Below, piece by piece: positions 44,441 to 54,594 of a stretch of DNA of 64,000 bases (positions are counted from its first letter, which is position 1; every line of letters begins with the position of its first letter). The DNA is from Prorocentrum cordatum. Taxonomy: Eukaryota > Sar > Dinophyceae > Prorocentrales > Prorocentraceae. A model generated the notes under the pieces. The model was not told where the DNA came from and ran no database searches. It saw only the letters and a program-made list of their open reading frames with translations. The stretch is from assembly GCA_963575745.1 (NCBI GenBank), contig CAUYUJ010014183.1:209501-273500 (forward strand), written 5' to 3'. The position numbers were made by a program, and so were the translations under genes.

Positions 44441-44554
44441 CGGGAGGGGGAGGCGGGAGGGGGAGCAGGGAAGTGGGGCGCGGCGTATTGAAAGCGAGCA
44501 CCCGACAAGTCAGGAAGGCCCACGCGCTCACCCGTTTGGAGATTGCGACGGGGG

Positions 44555-44764
44555 CTAAACGACAAGGGAGAGCTGCTGGTCGGTCGGCTGGCTCCGCCGC
44601 TTGTCCCGCATGAAATCCCACAGGGCCTCCCCGAACAGCCTGCTCCGCCTGCCCTTCTTCCCCTGGCCGACGTGGAACGGCCAGGTGTGGGCGAGGTTGT
44701 GGGTGCACTGGTGCACAGGCGCACCACAGCGGTCTCCGAAGGGCATCACGCACGACCACCCCGT
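44555..44764 (-). CDS. Esterase gene, last exon (catalytic His)
   Basis: 69 codons plus TAG (44557-44555). It carries 'TGWSCVMPFGDRCGAPVHQC', then 'HNLAHTWPF' and 'LFGEALWDFMRDKRR'. In PHB-depolymerase/feruloyl-esterase-like alpha/beta hydrolases the final block is G-G-x-H-x-W-P, in which His completes the Ser-Asp-His triad; 'LAHTWPF' is that block here. The family's terminal helix, often with a 'W.F' pattern, follows. The exon joins in phase 0 to the AAG codon ending at 44969. Confidence 0.75.
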   Translation of the reverse strand, partial: TGWSCVMPFGDRCGAPVHQCTHNLAHTWPFHVGQGKKGRRSRLFGEALWDFMRDKRRSQPTDQQLSLVV

Positions 44765-44968
44765 CTTCAGAGGAAGAAACACTGCATGCACACAAAACCT
44801 TCGCAGTTACGCGTGGATTTCTTGGATCGGCGCTGGGCCCACCTGGCGGCGTATCCAGCGCCGCCCCTGACGCGCTCCACTCGCCAAGGAAGGCTGTCCA
44901 ACGCCAACCCAAGAAATCCGTGCGGAGCTTCGAAAGCTCATGTTTGTGGAGATGTTTGTTCCCCGAGT
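44765..44968 (-). mobile_element. Intron 2 of the esterase gene: inverted-repeat element (introner-like)
   Basis: About 204 bp. Two arms of about 65 bp are imperfect inverted repeats: plus-strand 44771-44835 and 44898-44964. The best part is GGATTTCTTGG at 44815-44825 against CCAAGAAATCC at 44909-44919. GAAGAC occurs at both borders (minus strand: 44972-44967 and 44768-44763), like a 6-bp target duplication. Removing one GAAGAC plus the element restores an uninterrupted esterase frame. The splice dinucleotides are not canonical at the exact in-frame junction (AC...AG is the best split). A related element lies at about 63060-63265. Confidence 0.65.
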
Positions 44969-45339
44969 CTTCCCATCATGGCGCGTGGGTGCCTGCGTCG
45001 GCTTCCCGTCGGCGGGGCACCCGTTCGCGGTCGCCCAACGTGCCATGATCTCGTGGACGGGGTGGTACAACCATCCGTCGTCGCCGACAGTGCACCCGTT
45101 GCGGCCGGCTCTGTCGACTGGGCATCCCGTCCTCTTATACTTCCCCCACGAATTGGACACATTGGCGGGCACACAATCGTCGCGAATCCCGTGGATGTCT
45201 ATCACGGGCATCGGCACCTTTGGCGGGTCGAGGAAGCCGAGAATGAAGGAGCCCTCCACGGGAACTATGGACGCCAACTGGGGCCCAACCGACGCTGTTG
45301 TGGCAAGATAGTATAAGAAAATAGCCCCGTTCGACATGC
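44969..45339 (-). CDS. Esterase gene, middle exon (catalytic Ser and Asp)
   Basis: 371 nt. It begins GC-ATG-TCG-AAC-GGG; the G from the upstream exon completes the Gly codon, so the nucleophile elbow reads G-M-S-N-G across the splice. 'AIFLYYLA' and 'ASIVPVEGSFILG' follow. 'IDIHGIRDDCVP' is the position of the family's Asp block (HGTxDxxVP). Cysteine-containing loops and 'MARWATANGCP' come next. These match the central part of PHB-depolymerase/feruloyl-esterase (LpqC-type) hydrolases. The exon ends on GAT-GGG-AAG at 44969 in phase 0. The open frame continues into the intron for about 50 codons, but that part is inverted-repeat sequence. Confidence 0.8.
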
Positions 45340-48253
45340 CTTCGAAAATGAAGAAACTTTATGAACACAGATGTTGAGCAGGACTGGACATCCAGAAACC
45401 TTTCTCGGGAATTCCTTGCCCAAGAGCGTTACAAAAAATTACCCTGGCGACGTACCCAACCCTTGCGCAATGCGGGGCATAACTACATCAGGATTGCTAC
45501 AACGGGGGCGATGACGTAACATGTACGCCTGTGATTTTGCGAGCAGAAATCGGAAGGCTCGCAGGCCCCCGATCAAGATATAATAAGGGCGTCGTAGTGG
45601 TTACTAACGCAGCCCCCCCAAAGACGGCGAGGTCTCGCTCAGGTCCCCGCGGTGCCTCACTCCGCTGGACCCAAGAAGCAGCCCTCGAACGTGGCGACAG
45701 TGTCGCAGATCGCAGCCCCCCAATGACGGCGAGGTCTACCTCAGGCCCCCGCGGTGCCTCACTCCGCTGGACCCACCAGCAGCCCTCGAAAGTGGCGACG
45801 GTTTCGCAGATCGCAGCCCCCCAGGGACGGCGAGGTCTACCTCAGATCCCCGCGGTGCCTCACTCCGCAGGACTCACCAACAGAAAGCGGCGACAGCGTC
45901 GCAGATCGCAGCCCCCCCAAGCACGGCGAGGTCTACCCAGTGCCGCACTCCGCAGCCCCACAGAGACGGCGAGGGCTACCTCAGATCCCCGCGGTGCCTC
46001 AGTCCGCAGGACAAACGTGACAGTGTCGCAGATCGCAGCCCCCCCCCAGGCACGGCGAGGTCTCGCTCTGATCCCCGCGGCGCCTCAGTCCGCAGGACCC
46101 ACCAGCAGCCCTCGAAAGTGGCGACACGATCGCAGATCGCAGCCCCCCAGGGACAGCAAGGTCTCGCTCAGATCCCCGCGGTGCCTCAGTCCGCAGGACC
46201 CACCAGCAGCCCTCGAAAGTGGCGACGGCTTCACGGATCGCAACCCCCACCAGGGACGGCGAGGTCTACATCAGATCCCCGCGGTGCCTCACTCCGCTGG
46301 ACCCACCAGCAGCCCTCGAAAGTGGCGACCGTGTCGCAGATCGCAGCCCCCCAGGGACGGCGAGGTCTACCCCAGATCCCCGCGGTGCCTCACTCCGCTG
46401 GACCCACCAGCAGCCCTCGAAAGTGGCGACAGTTTCGACGCCCCCCCAAGGACGGCGAGGTCTACCTCAGATCCCCGCGGTGCCTCACTCCGCTGGACCC
46501 ACCAGCAGCCCTCGAAACTGGCGACAGTGTCGCAGATCGCAGCTCCCCAGGGACGTCGAGGTCTACCTCACATACCCGCGGTGCCTCACTCCGCGGGGGC
46601 CACCAGCAGCCCTCGAAACTGGCGACAATGTCGCAGATCGCAGCCTCCAAGGACGGCGAGGTCTACCTCAGACCCCCGCGGTGCCTCACTCCGCTGGACC
46701 CACCAGCAGCCCTCGAAAGTGGCGACAGTTTCGCAGATCGCAGCCCCCAGGGACGGCGAGGTCTACCTCAGATCCCCGCGGTGCCTCACCCCGCTGGACC
46801 CACCAGCAGCCCCCGAAAGTGGCGACAGTGTCGCAGATCGCAGCCCCCCAGGGACGGCAAGGTCTACCTCGGATCCCAGAGGTGCCTCACTCCGCTGGAC
46901 CCACCAGCAGCCCTCGAAAGTGGCGACAGTGTCGCAGATCGCAGCCCCCCAAGGTCGGCGAGGTCTACCTCAGATCCCCGCCGTGCCTCACCCCGCTGAA
47001 CCCACCAGCAGCCCTCGAAAGTGGCGACAGTGTCGCAGATCGCAGCTCCCCAGGAACGGCGAGGTCTACCTCAGATCCCCGCGGTGCCTCACTCCGCTGG
47101 ACCCACCAGCAGCCCTCGAAGGTGGCGACAGTGTCGCAGATCGCAGCCCCCAAGGGACGTCGAGGTCTACCTCACATCCCCGCGGTGCCTCACTCCGCGG
47201 GGGCCACCAGCAGCCCTCGAAACTGGCGACAATGTCGCAGATCGCAGCCTCCAAGGACGGCGAGGTCTACCTCAGACCCCCGCGGTGCCTCACTCCGCTG
47301 GACCCACCAGCAGCCCTCGAAAGTGGCGACAGTTTCGCAGATCGCAGCCCCCAGGGACGGCGAGGTCTACCTCAGATCCCCGCGGTGCCTCACCCCGCTG
47401 GACCCACCAGCAGCCCCCGAAAGTGGCGACAGTGTCGCAGATCGCAGCCCCCCAGGGACGGCAAGGTCTACCTCGGATCCCAGAGGTGCCTCACTCCGCT
47501 GGACCCACCAGCAGCCCTCGAAAGTGGCGACGGTTTCGCAGATCGCAGCCCCCCAGGGACGGCGAGGTCTACCTCAGATCCCCGCGGTGCCTCACTCCGC
47601 TGGACCCACCAGCAGCCCTCGAAACTGGCGACAGTGTCGCAGATCGCAGCCCCCAAGGACGGCGAGGTCTACCTCAGTCCCCGCGGTGCCTCGCTCCGCT
47701 GGACCCACCAGGAGCCCTCGAAAGTGGCGACAGTTTCGCAGCCCCCCCAGGGACGGCGAGGTCTACCTCAGATCCCCGCGGTGCCTCACTCCGCTGGACC
47801 CACCATCAACCCTCGAAAGTGGCGACGGTTTCACAGATCGCAGCCCCCCAGGGACGGCGAGGTCTACCTCAGATCCCCGCGGTGCCTCACTCCGCTGGAC
47901 CCACCAGCAGCCCTCGAAGGTGGCGACAGTGTCGCAGATCGCAGCCACCCAGGGACGGCGAGGTCTACCTCAGATCCCCGCGGTGCCTCACTCCGCTGGA
48001 CCCACCATCAGCCCTCGAAAGTGGCGACAGTTTCGCAGATCGCAGCCCCCATCGTCGGCGAAGAGAGGGCAGGAGGAGGCGGGAGGCGGGAGTCGGGAGG
48101 AGGAGGGACGCGACCACAGTGCTCTATTCAAAACGAATACCCAACCAAGGAGGGTTGGGAAAAATAGCGTTATCCCCAGGAGCTGGTTCTAGGACCGATT
48201 CTAGGAGTCGGACCTGCTCACCCTCTTATGTTCGCAAAATTCCCTCGCCGGAC
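45340..48253 (-). other. Intron 1 of the esterase gene (about 2.9 kb)
   Basis: On the minus strand the donor is GGCACAG|GTCCGG (48254/48253) and the acceptor TTTTCGAAG|GCATG (45340/45339), a GT-AG intron in phase 1. Joining HGTG to MSNG gives the expected serine-hydrolase sequence, which strongly supports the boundaries. About 84% of the intron is the 101-bp minisatellite (45610-48055). Confidence 0.8.
45610..48055. repeat. 101-bp minisatellite, about 24 copies, inside an intron
   Basis: The plus-strand unit contains GTCGCAGATCGCAGCCCCCC, AGGGACGGCGAGGTCTACC, TCAGATCCCCGCGGTGCC, TCACTCCGCTGGACCCACCA and GCAGCCCTCGAAAGTGGCGA. The first seven or so units (to about 46250) are more diverged. A block of six units is duplicated with a period of 603 bp (46641 and 47244 start the same CAGCCTCCAAGGACGGCG). 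Because 101 is not divisible by three, all three plus frames stay open for long stretches (up to 878 codons). These are artefacts unless shown otherwise. Confidence 0.95.
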
Positions 48254-48760
48254 CTGTGCCGTGGATGCGCTCCGTATCCAAGCAGAGCTCGTTTTTCAAG
48301 TGCGTCAACAACGCACTCACGAAACCGACGTCATCAGCGCAGCCCGAACACCCGCAATCTCGCCGCATGCCCTCGTTAATCTTGCACACGCCCGCGCGGG
48401 CGCAGCTGCGGTAACACGGATACTTACTGTGATCTTTAATGCAAGTCTGGCCGTACAAGCCGGCGTCGCTCCCACTCGTGCCTCCGCCGTTCCACGAGTT
48501 CCACCAATCCGAGGGGTCGTCTGGGTTGTCCGCCAGTCCGTTGGGGTACGCGACAGCGAATCCTTCCAGCTCGGCGGTCCAGTGCACACCGTCCTCGTGA
48601 GCCTCGCTATCATCGTCGTCGTAGAAGCCGTGAAAATCCAGCAAGAGCGGCATGGGAGAATCTGGGTTGTAAGCCTTGGGCACGTAGAGTGCGTACTGGC
48701 GGCGTCCGACAGGGTGGAGCGGATCCTCGGGCCCGTCAGATCGGAAACCCCGCCACTGGC
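48254..48760 (-). CDS. Esterase gene, first visible exon (N-terminal half)
   Basis: 168 codons plus partial codons. 'RRQYALYVPKAYNP', 'MPLLLDFHGF' (oxyanion-hole HG block), 'AELEGFAVAYPNGLAD', 'WWNSWNGGG', a Cys-rich insertion with 'GQTC', 'YPCYRSC', 'CGCSGCADDVGFVSALLTHL' and 'ELCLDTERIHGTG' follow in the order of PHB-depolymerase/feruloyl-esterase-like enzymes. Such proteins are usually secreted and cleave polyhydroxyalkanoate, feruloyl or acetyl esters; substrate cannot be told here. The 5' border is an inferred acceptor GGGCAG|GCC at 48761, inside an 80-bp tandem duplication. A signal-peptide exon would lie farther upstream and was not identified. All visible exons sum to about 360 residues, a normal size. 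Confidence 0.8.
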
Positions 48761-48898
48761 CTGCCCTGGCGCTCGGGATCGTCAGAGGTAAACAGACACG
48801 GGATGGCGCCCAACCTCAGATCGGACACCCCGCCACTGGCCAGCCCTGGCGCTCGGGATCGGCACAGAGAAACAGACACGGGATGGCGCCCAACCTCC
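48737..48898. repeat. 80-bp tandem duplication across an exon border
   Basis: Two copies (48737-48816 and 48817-48898) start CAGATCGGA and share CCCCGCCACTGGCC, CTGGCGCTCGGGATCG and AAACAGACACGGGATGGCGC. The predicted acceptor of the first visible esterase exon lies in copy 1, and copy 2 carries an equivalent site. Confidence 0.85.
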
Positions 48899-49362
48899 AA
48901 GCCGATTCACGACTTGATGTGTATACGGAACACGCGAGGCCGATCGGTGACTCCGCCGCCGTTGTGATGCCATCTGGGAGAACTCGCAGATGGCAAGGAT
49001 TACTGTCCTGCCCCACCCAGAAAAGTCTTTACCTCCTTTGCTGACCAGACCTCGTCTTTTTCTTCTGCTTGAACTGTGGGGGTCTTACTTATGTTTCAAA
49101 CTATTGACTGGCGTCGCTAAGTTTTCGGCCAGTGTTCGCCAGTGGTCGCCTCGTCAGCGCCTCGTGCGCTGGCTGCACGTGCTCCACATGGGGTTGCACC
49201 GTACAGATTGCACCACATGGGCGACACCATGTAGACTGCACCACTTAATTGACATCATGCTCAGATAACACTACGTACGTACTTTGCACTCCTCAACGCA
49301 CCGCACAGAATGCACCACAACGACTGCATCGTCCTCGCCGGAGTCGCGTCGCCGTCGTTTTT
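48899..49362. other. No gene seen; copies of a 23-bp motif
   Basis: Three copies of the complement of GGTGCAATCTGTGCGGTGCAACC occur at 49192, 49218 and 49294 (variants). The upstream part of the esterase gene would be expected here on the minus strand, but no coding exon was recognised. Confidence 0.4.
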
Positions 49363-49541
49363 GGAGGTCTCCCCAAGGGGGCCAGAGTAGATGAGGTCAG
49401 AAGTTCGCGACGCATTGCCGATGTATCGGCGACGGCGGGATGGAGAAACGCGAGCTCCAAATCTCGTCGTATCGCTGCACCAACCACGCGGCACGATCCA
49501 CCGACCCTATCTACTCTTGCCCCACGTGGCCGGTTCCAGAA
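49363..49541. mobile_element. Foldback element F1 copy 2
   Basis: The left arm contains CCCCAAGGGGGCC and AGAGTAGATGAGGTC; the inverted right arm ends GACCCTATCTACTCTTG then CCCCACGTGGCC. The centre has GCCGATGTATCGGCGACG and CGCGGCACGATCCACCGACC, matching copy 1 at 21986-22193 block by block. No clear target duplication was seen here. Confidence 0.6.
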
Positions 49542-51300
49542 ACTCTGATCGCAGCAATACTGACGTCTCTCTTGTACTTTTACTCCCACCACCTTCCGCC
49601 CACCGCGCTCACACGCAAGAGATTGCCCATGTGCAAGGGTGGCCTTTGGTGCTCGGCTCTAGGGAGCCGCGGGTGGGCCAAACCCAAGCGCGCAAGCCAG
49701 TGCTCGGGGGAGCCATGTGAGCGACGAAAAGAGAGGGGTTCACGCGATATGCCATAGCGACCCTTCGCTGTGGCTTACGCGGGCCGCCAGTGCGGCACGC
49801 CACACTGGAAACGAGGGCGCTTACGCGCGACCTTACGCGGGCAGCGTACGCGCGAATGCCAGCACAGGCGAGCCCGTTCTCCTGCGTCGCTCGTGTGGGC
49901 CAGCACGACAGGTCACTGCGGCGAGAGGTCACTGCTCGCGCGTGGCCGCCTACCTCCCGCCGAGCTTCTGCCAACGGGCCCGCCGCCTCCTTCCGCTGGC
50001 CTGCCGCCGCCGAGGGGCGAGGCCCTTGCTGCAACGCCCCACGCGGACTGCGCCACATAGATCGTGCCACATTCGATGATCCTCAGGACGTGTGTTAGCG
50101 CCAACGTGTGCTTGCCCATCGAGGCCTTGCGACACGACGAAGGCGCTGTAATGGTCTACCAGTTGGGCTGGACGGGGCAACACACACACACACACATTGG
50201 GCTAGCACGCCTACTGAGGATCATCGGGGTACGGATCACAGAACATGCGGCGTGCACCTCCACACAGGCCGCATCGTCCTCGCTGCCGTCGCGTCGCCGC
50301 TGTCCTCGTCGTCGCCGCCGTCTTTGTGCGCCGAATGCGAGGCCCTTCCTCCGATGTCGCATTGTGGCATGGGCCCATGGGGATCTCGACCCCTTCCCCC
50401 GGGCCAACTTTTCACCCTCAATCCTTTCTGAACGGCCCCTGGGGCCGGGAACCAAAAGCCGCAGACTTCTTCAAACCGGCCGTTGCGACTTCTTTGCGTC
50501 GCCCTGGCCTGAGGTAGGCGCGCTCCAAGTGGGTACTGAGAACATCGACAAAACCGACAGCGGCCGCCGTTTGGCAGGTGACCTTCTGTCCCAAATGGAC
50601 AGCATCCGCGGCGACGCCGACAACGACTCTTATTCACGCTGGGCAAGACGATGCCACAAAATGATCAAATCTGACCGGGACAGATCCGAGATCTCTGAGA
50701 TCTGGCTATTCTGGAGGATGCATCCACCGCAGCCTTCTCAAAGCGTTCCGGAACGCTCTGGAACGACTTACCCCTGACCAAGCCCCACTCGAAAGAATTG
50801 CTGTCCGTCTTCGTCTTTTTTTCCGTGCCGAACTTCGTTCGTACAGACGGGCCGCCGTCGTCGCCGGCGCCTCTCGCCAGCAGTCCTCGAAAGCCAGGTT
50901 GAGCACGCCAGACAAGCTACCCCTCCGCACGCCGCGCGGCAGCGGGCGTCCGCAACCCGCGCTCGCCACCGCCGCGTGGTCGCCGCCGCCGTGAATGCCC
51001 TTCGGGGTCACAATTTTTGTGTGCTTGCTGTTCTTTTTGTTGGCCCGGAGAAACAAACAAAAAAAACCCGACCCCCCGCTCATCGGAGGAACTTGCCACG
51101 CTTCCTGCACAGGGGCCGGGGCGGAAGCGATATCATCGGCATCGGCAACGGCCCGCGACCCAAGATCCTCTGGGCGTGACGGAGAAGCAGGAGGGTTCCG
51201 ACGACGGGCTTGTTATGGATCGGGAAAAACTCCCCCGCCAGGCGCTCAGAGCTGGGGTCCTACCCGAGATGGGTGGAGGGAGACTGGCGTCAGCTTCAAT
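49542..51300. other. No gene recognised
   Basis: GC-rich with a short (CA)n at about 50171-50184. Open frames are Arg/Ala/Pro rich without recognised motifs. Confidence 0.35.
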
Positions 51301-51306
51301 TTGGGC

Positions 51307-51920
51307 TCATTTGAACATACTCTGGGGCTTCTGCGGAGTTCCTTTGAAAGTGCTGTTGCACACCCTTGCTTTAGGAACGATTGGAGTCATGACATGAGCA
51401 AACACAGCATCATTATGTTCGTTGGATGAGTCTAACAATGATAACCCTTTTAGATATGAACTATTACTTACATTCTCTATATAGTATTCACGTAACCGGT
51501 GGGTCATTGTTGCAGACATGTGCAATTCTATCGCGGTAACCGTCTGCGATATCCTCTCAGAAGGTTCTCCAGTAGGATCCCGTGAAATAGTCAATGTTAG
51601 CATTCGGGTCGCCATGGGGATTCCCTATGTCCACGCGACCCCTCGTCCTCAAAATTCCTTTTGAATCCTTTGGGGTTTCGTTTTTGAAATGCCGCTGCGA
51701 TTCATTATTCTCTGATTCCTCGCAACTAAACTGTATTTTCATTGAGTGCAAGTGTACGTGCTAAGGGTATTGCCGGGACAACACCACCGAACATACTGAT
51801 GTTCTTAAGTTTTACTGTTGGTGCTATCGATATGGCCGGGAGAAAGTACTGTTTGCTTCCAAGGATGGTGCATATTTCGGAGGAGGAACAGAAAACTGCG
51901 GAGATGACGCGAGACCGCAA
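51307..51920 (-). pseudogene. Low-GC island with three overlapping frame-broken ORFs
   Basis: Between about 51350 and 51950 the base composition drops well below the neighbours, and codons ending in A or T become common. Three minus-strand frames (51920-51726, 51751-51557, 51615-51307) overlap by 26 and 59 nt, each stepping the frame the same way. Their translations are compositionally normal ('KLKNISMFGGVVPAIPLART', 'DPNANIDYFTGSYWRTF', 'MTHRLREYYIENVSNSSYLK'). This looks like one decayed protein gene of foreign base composition. I do not recognise it; a viral insertion, an organelle fragment or a transferred gene are all possible. Confidence 0.45.
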
Positions 51921-51950
51921 AGTCGGCCCATGAACTCGGTGGGCGCCCTC

Positions 51951-53090
51951 TGGGGTCGTGGTGGTGGTCGTTCTTTCTACGACAAACCCTCACAACACTC
52001 GAACACAACACGTCACACTCATATGTACTAACCTGTGCGAATCATCTCCTGTCAGCCTGGCAGGCTGGCCGAAGACTTAGCTTGTTGCTGAAGCCTCCTT
52101 TGAAATAGCTAAGCGATGCGACTGATGAGGATGTAGTGTGGTAGCCAATTGAACGGTCGAATCATGCCAAACGCAAACCGTCGTAGAATAGCTGGATGGC
52201 CCAGCTTGGTTGGGTCAAACAAAGCCTTTCCGTGGAAACTCTGCGCACGAACGAGGCCGTCGGAGAATGAGGATGAGAAGAGGGATGAGGAGCGATGAGG
52301 GAGGGGGATGGGGAAAGAGTAGTGTGGCAAGGGGGCGGGGCATAATTTGCGAGAGAAGGAAGGGGAGTGGAGGCGGTGGCGGAGGAGGGGGGGAGGAAGA
52401 GAAATGAGGGGAAAAAAGGGTGGAGGGAGGGATGGATGAGAAGAGGACGGGAGGAGAGAGGAAAACGAGGAAGAGTTCAGAAAGGATGAAGGATGGAGGA
52501 GTACGACGAGGAAGAGGAATCTAAAAATTGAGGATCAGTAAGGAGGGAGGCCTGAGGAAGGGGGGAGGGAGAGGCGAGGAGGAAGGTCTGACGAGAAAAA
52601 CGGGGATGAAGAATCTTTCTCCTACCCCCCTCGAACCTCAAACCCTTCGACCCCCCCAGCCCCAGAAAGAACAGCTTGAAGAAACGTTGGGAAACCTCTC
52701 ATCCTCCACTCTGGGATGAGACGCAAGAGGAGAACGAGGAGGAGGAGGCGGGAGAACGTACGAATTTACAAAGAGGATGAAGAATGAAGAGCGAGGAAGA
52801 GGAGGAGAAGGCGGAGCTGGATGAGGACGACGACGACGACTGACGGTCACGACTGACGGCGGCGACGGCGACTGACGACGATGGCTGACGGCGGCGACGA
52901 CGAAAACGGAAGTTGACTTAAGACGACGATTGCCTACGACGACCGACGACGCCAACGACCGACGACCGACGACGACCGACGAAGACGACCGACGGCCTGG
53001 CTGACCGACCGACTGGCCGAGGACGACGACGACTGTTGGCCACGACGACCAACGGCCGACACGACGATGAACAGCGGAAGACACGGCGAC
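51951..53090. other. No gene seen; GGA-rich and GAC-rich simple sequence
   Basis: Purine-rich GAGG repeats at about 52262-52580 and a degenerate GACGAC/GACCGACG repeat at about 52822-53060. Confidence 0.5.
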
Positions 53091-53227
53091 ACTCGGTGGT
53101 TCAAAGATGGGGTCCTGCGGGATGGGGTGCTGAGGATAGGAAGGGATCGAAGGGCGGAACTATATTGCTTGAGGCACCACGTCCTGAAGACCCCATCCTT
53201 TAGGACCCCATCTTTGCACCACCGAGA
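53091..53227. mobile_element. Foldback element F5
   Basis: Left arm CTCGGTGGTTCAAAGATGGG then GTCCTGCGGGATGGGGT; the right arm is the inverted copy (ACCCCATCCTTTAGGACCCC then ATCTTTGCACCACCGAG). ACACGGCG on the left and ACACGACA on the right are a weak candidate 8-bp target duplication (6 of 8). The interior of about 50 bp is unique. Confidence 0.65.
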
Positions 53228-54297
53228 CACGACAGCGCGGTCGCCAGCGCGGCAGGCGGCGGCTCGGCCAGGGCGCGCGAGATGCCCAGCGCGGCCAGCG
53301 GCGCGCCCCATGGCTGCCGGGCCCGCGCGGCGCGCAAGGGCATCTCGTCAGTGACCGCTGCCCGCCTGGGGCATGTCCCGGATCTCCGACGATATGACTG
53401 TTGCCGTCTGGGCGTTTGCCTCTGGGGCCACTGCCCGTCGGTCGGAAGCAGTGGGTAGAAACATGAGGTAGGAAGGCGTTGAGGGTAGATTGGGTCTCCG
53501 CCCGCTTCCGCAAGACTCAAGAGGAAGGGATGGGACAACCAGTCGTTGATTGAAGCAGGAAGGCGCCTGAAATAGATTGGGATCTGGGAATCTAGAGATA
53601 CTTACTTTCGACGACCGATGGGTAACCGGGTCCCAGGACCGCAGCCAACGGATCCTGGGCGCAAAACTACCCCTGGTGGAGGGGTCAGGACCTCTGAGGC
53701 CGCGGACTGAACAACAATCATTCCGGCGGATGTTTAGGATTGATAACCCAGCCATGCGATGTCCCCAGGCTGGTTGTTCATCCTGAATCGTTTTTGACGG
53801 TCCAGGGGCCCGGTAAGGGCCCACAGAGGCCGAACAAAACGAACAACCTTCCGTCCTGATTCGCTCACGACGCGAGCATGTCGGGTGGCCTCAACCAACT
53901 CCCGTCGGCGACGCGTTCCGCGCGCTGGGAGCTCTTCAGGGCCACAGCGGCTGCGGCAGTCCTGCGCGCGCGCGGTGCAGCGCGACGGCAAAGCAGCTGC
54001 TGAGGATATGATGATCATCGCACCCCCTTGGATCCGCGGGGGGTGGGCGTGCTGCGTGCTGTAGGAATGGGTGGACGGGGGGTTGGAGGAGGAGGAGGAG
54101 AAAGTGGAGGTGGAGGAGGAAGAGAGGGAGGTGGAAGAGAGACTGGGGGGATGGGACGCGGAAGGACATATCAGAACTGTGTGCCCTCCTTGGTGGCGCG
54201 CGTCCGACCAAATCATACAGTACAACCATCTTACGGTATGTCCTTGCCCCGACGGTGTGGCCAGAAAACGCCCACCACCGAGCATGTACTACAATCT
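53228..54297. other. No gene seen; one dispersed-repeat copy
   Basis: 53780-53835 is a copy of the CCTGAATCGTTTTTGACGG repeat (see 17509). The rest has no recognised feature. Confidence 0.4.
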
Positions 54298-54505
54298 TTT
54301 CACACATGTTCCTCGCTCGCTCGACCCTGGAAGTGTTTGTCGCCACCATCGCGGCTAAGGTGGCGATCAGGGGGGCTCTGGCAATCACGCGCCTGCGAAA
54401 GGGGGGTCCAAGGTCCAGAGGCCCCTCGCGCGACCGAGGCCGGAACCAACTAGCTTAAGACGTGCCACACCCAATCACATGGGTGCTCACCCGCCCCCGA
54501 ACCAC
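54298..54505 (-). repeat. Terminal repeat B2 of the YR retroelement
   Basis: About 200 bp, repeated at 54831-55028 in the same orientation. Shared blocks include TTCCTCGCTCGCTCGACCCT, GGCTAAGGTGGCGATC or its variant, GGGGGGCTCTGGC and CCCAATCACATGGGTGCTCA. It is the outermost repeat on the 3' side of the element (minus orientation). Confidence 0.8.
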
Positions 54506-54594
54506 TCTCCTACTGTACATCCCCGTCCAGGCTTCCGCGGCGCGGGCAAACGGCCCTCACTGGTACGCTGGCGGTCAGGCGGGGTGGTGGCAGG

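Noticed and set aside
44807-44968. C-terminal extension of the middle esterase exon
   Set aside because: The open frame runs into the inverted-repeat element. The conserved His block is found only in the next exon, so this part is intron.
45531-48167. 878-residue plus-strand ORF
   Set aside because: It is a translation of the 101-bp minisatellite, with equally long ORFs in the other two frames, and it lies in an intron of the minus-strand esterase gene.
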